Source of the DNA: Sporosarcina sp. 6E9
GTDB lineage: Bacteria; Bacillota; Bacilli; Bacillales_A; Planococcaceae
NCBI RefSeq assembly: GCF_017921835.1
Contig: NZ_JAGEMN010000003.1
Coordinates: 1 to 64,000 of the forward strand
DNA: 64,000 bases
Direction of reading: 5' to 3'
This document shows, piece after piece, positions 61,921 to 64,000 of the stretch (within the stretch, counting starts at the first letter, position 1; every line of letters starts with the position of its first letter). The notes beneath the pieces are model-generated. The model did not search any database. It saw nothing but the letters and a program-made list of their open reading frames with translations, and was not told the origin of the DNA. Made by a program: the position numbers and the translations under genes.

Positions 61921-64000
61921 TTGACTTTTTTTCGAAAAGGGCCATTTATTTTAGTAATGATATTCGCCTTGTTGATGAGCTCTATTAGTCTCATGGGGAA
62001 TGTTGTTAAAGCGCAAGCTAACGATAATATTAAGGACCTGATTATTTTTCAAAACATCCCTGAATCAACGATTGAAGTGGAAAATAATCAAATTGAACTT
62101 AAGGCCGTGCATCTATATGATGATGGACATTTTACAAAGACTTCCGAAAATTTGACGTGGCATTCCAAAAACAAAAATGTGGCATCTGTGAATGAAAATG
62201 GTGTCGTAACATTCACAGGACAAAACGGTCGCTCATTTATCACTGTGACGGATGGCAATTTTAGAGACGAAATCGCCGTTCACCACAAAGCAAATAAACC
62301 AATTAAACAGCAAGTGATTAGAGAAAAAGGTGATCGCTACAATGTAATCGATCGAGCAATCAATGGTATGACATTAAATGAAAAAATTGGCCAGATGCTT
62401 ATGCCTGATTTCAGAAACTGGAAAGGTCAAAACGTGACGAAAATGCTTCCAGAGATTGAACAGTTGATCCAAGAGTACCATCTTGGCGGGGTTATATTAT
62501 TCCGAGAGAATGTTGTTACAACCGAGCAAACAGCAAGACTTGTAGCAGATTATCAAGAAGCTACTGAAAAATATGGGCTGCTGATGACAATTGACCAGGA
62601 AGGCGGAATTGTAACACGTCTTCAATCAGGGACGGACATGCCTGGAAATATGGCACTTGGAGCAACACGCTCCCCTGAAATTGCACATGATGTTGGACGG
62701 GTCATCGGGGAAGAATTAAATGCACTTGGAATAAATATGAATCTTGCACCTGTTTTGGATGTCAATAACAATTCAGATAATCCGGTAATCGGTGTCCGAT
62801 CCATTGGTGAATCACCGGATTTGGTGGCGGAAATAGGTGTCGCCTATACGAAAGGTCTACAAAGTACAGGTGTTGCGGCTACTGCAAAGCACTTCCCAGG
62901 CCATGGCGATACGGCAGTCGATTCGCATCTTGGGTTACCTGAGGTGCCACATGATAAAGAACGATTGATGGAAGTAGAGCTTTATCCATTCCAAAAGGCA
63001 ATGGAAGCAAAGATTGATGCAATCATGACTGCGCATGTTACGTTTCCGAAAATTGATGATACGAAAGTGATTTCTAAAAAAGACGGAACGGAAATTTCTT
63101 TGCCAGCCACACTGTCATATAAGGTTCTAACCGAATTGATGCGCGAAGAAATGGGCTATGAAGGAGTCATTATTACTGATGCATTGAATATGAACGCGAT
63201 ATCCGATCACTTCGGTTCGGTTGATGCGGTTATCCGTACTGTTAAAGCAGGGACAGACATCATATTAATGCCTGTAGACCTAGAAGCCGTTGTCGATGGT
63301 TTGCTTGACGCAGTTGTGACAGGTGAAATCAGCGAGGAACGCATTGAAGCTTCGGTAAAACGAATCTTGACATTAAAAATAGGGCGCGGCATTCTGAAGA
63401 CTGAAAATCCGCAGCCTATCGAAGATGTCGTGGCCAATGCCGAAGCTGTTGTTGGATCCGATGCACATAAACGAGTCGAAGCAGTAGCAGCTAATCGCTC
63501 GATCACACTTGTTAAAAATGAAAATGTACTTCCTTTGAATGTTGCGAACGACGAACAAGTTATTGTTGTAGGGAATTCCTATATTGAGAGTTTGTATAAC
63601 TCAGTCAAGATTCATCATGAAAACACAGTGCTTATTAAGGCTTCAGGCCCGTTAACTGATGCACAGCTCCAGCAGTTACGGGGTGCAAGTGTAGTCATTG
63701 TCGGAACGACTACGTCAACTGTTAGCGCCCGTGATCCTAATAGTGCACAAATGCGAATGGTGAATCAGCTGATTGAACTAGCAGATGCACCTGTCATCGG
63801 CGTAGGAATACGTAATCCATATGACATAATGGCATTCCCTGAAATTGATGCTTATCTGGCACAGTATGGATTCAGGGATGCAAGTTTCAAGGCTGCGGCT
63901 GCAACGCTTTTTGGGGAAAATAATCCTACAGGACAGCTTCCAGTAACCATACCGGGTCATAACGGTGGCGTTTTATATGATTATGGTCATGGACTTTCAT
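61921..64000 (+). CDS. nagZ: NagZ, exported beta-N-acetylglucosaminidase (GH3), 3' end outside the window
   Basis: The open frame of 693 codons runs off the right edge. A signal peptide (about 1-34) is followed by a bacterial Ig-like (Big_2) domain (about 45-130, LTWHSKNKNVASVNENG) and the GH3 catalytic domain with TIDQEGGIVTRLQ, KHFPGHGDTAVDSH (catalytic His/Asp dyad) and nucleophile aspartate in IITDALNMNAIS. It removes GlcNAc from muropeptides, making the substrate for the AmiE-like enzyme. TTG start behind GAGGAGGAAAAGAA, 20 bases after amiE; same operon. Confidence 0.93.
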   Translation, partial: MTFFRKGPFILVMIFALLMSSISLMGNVVKAQANDNIKDLIIFQNIPESTIEVENNQIELKAVHLYDDGHFTKTSENLTWHSKNKNVASVNENGVVTFTGQNGRSFITVTDGNFRDEIAVHHKANKPIKQQVIREKGDRYNVIDRAINGMTLNEKIGQMLMPDFRNWKGQNVTKMLPEIEQLIQEYHLGGVILFRENVVTTEQTARLVADYQEATEKYGLLMTIDQEGGIVTRLQSGTDMPGNMALGATRSPEIAHDVGRVIGEELNALGINMNLAPVLDVNNNSDNPVIGVRSIGESPDLVAEIGVAYTKGLQSTGVAATAKHFPGHGDTAVDSHLGLPEVPHDKERLMEVELYPFQKAMEAKIDAIMTAHVTFPKIDDTKVISKKDGTEISLPATLSYKVLTELMREEMGYEGVIITDALNMNAISDHFGSVDAVIRTVKAGTDIILMPVDLEAVVDGLLDAVVTGEISEERIEASVKRILTLKIGRGILKTENPQPIEDVVANAEAVVGSDAHKRVEAVAANRSITLVKNENVLPLNVANDEQVIVVGNSYIESLYNSVKIHHENTVLIKASGPLTDAQLQQLRGASVVIVGTTTSTVSARDPNSAQMRMVNQLIELADAPVIGVGIRNPYDIMAFPEIDAYLAQYGFRDASFKAAAATLFGENNPTGQLPVTIPGHNGGVLYDYGHGLS

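Overview
The window is a chromosomal segment from a low-GC Gram-positive bacterium of the order Bacillales. Gene order from ddl-murF through cshA, the two PH-domain genes, rhomboid, acpS, a LolA-like lipoprotein, alr, mazEF, rsbRSTUVW-sigB-rsbX, tex and the SprT-like gene to a tRNA/rRNA cluster matches the Bacillus subtilis ydb/ydc region almost gene for gene. The remaining genes and the tRNA set differ from B. subtilis; a Planococcaceae member (Sporosarcina-like) is my best guess, but this is inference from gene content and was not computed.

Layout. 1-1900: the 5' part of a 16S rRNA gene and its promoter, preceded by six tRNA genes (Glu, Gln, Lys, Leu, Arg, Gly in transcription order), all on the minus strand, with a diverged repeat pair between tRNA-Glu and tRNA-Gln. 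1.9-10.3 kb: SprT-like protein, Tex, the complete sigma-B stress module (with its internal sigma-B promoter) and the MazEF toxin-antitoxin pair. 10.4-22.2 kb: cell-envelope and housekeeping genes (alr, acpS, rhomboid, PH-domain pair, cshA, esterase, murF, ddl, rodA). 22.3-31.9 kb: accessory region with an unrecognised 46-residue protein, an MFS pump, a divergent Xre-TPR regulator facing an MFS / S41 peptidase / zinc-peptidase operon with two identical palindromic operators, a cystine transporter and cardiolipin synthase. 31.9-40.8 kb: D,D-carboxypeptidase, YidC, AraC regulator, acetyltransferases, a VOC dioxygenase with an MhqR-like operator, DUF1002 protein, CvfB, MntR and a tiny sigma-B-type membrane protein. 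40.9-54.5 kb: tandem acetyltransferase, CadC/CadA metal efflux with two cad-type operators, universal stress proteins, penicillin-acylase-like enzyme and the seven-gene Mrp Na+/H+ antiporter. 54.5-64 kb: a GC-rich dyad element, HAD phosphatase, murB, DsbA-like protein, a FAD/Rieske oxidoreductase, an ATPase, and the start of a muropeptide-recycling cluster (AmiE-like, NagZ) that runs off the right edge.

How the parts fit. RsbR/S/T and RsbU feed the RsbV/RsbW/SigB partner switch; three good sigma-B promoter sequences are visible (inside the operon and in front of two small membrane-protein genes), so part of the local regulon is in view. alr, ddl, murF, murB, rodA, the D,D-carboxypeptidase, AmiE and NagZ cover peptidoglycan precursor synthesis, shape and turnover. 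Mrp, CadA/CadC, MntR and the KdpD-like sensor protein deal with cations. Many genes start with TTG preceded by a strong Shine-Dalgarno (tex, mazE, mazF, cshA, mntR, cadA, mrpA, mrpG, nagZ), so start sites were corrected from the longest reading frame where the ribosome binding site decides.

The most interesting signals are the regulator/efflux/peptidase locus at 23.9-28.7 kb with its twin operators, three arrays of a degenerate 21-bp repeat in separate intergenic regions, the covarying hairpin repeats in the tRNA cluster, and a GC-rich hairpin in the cshA leader.
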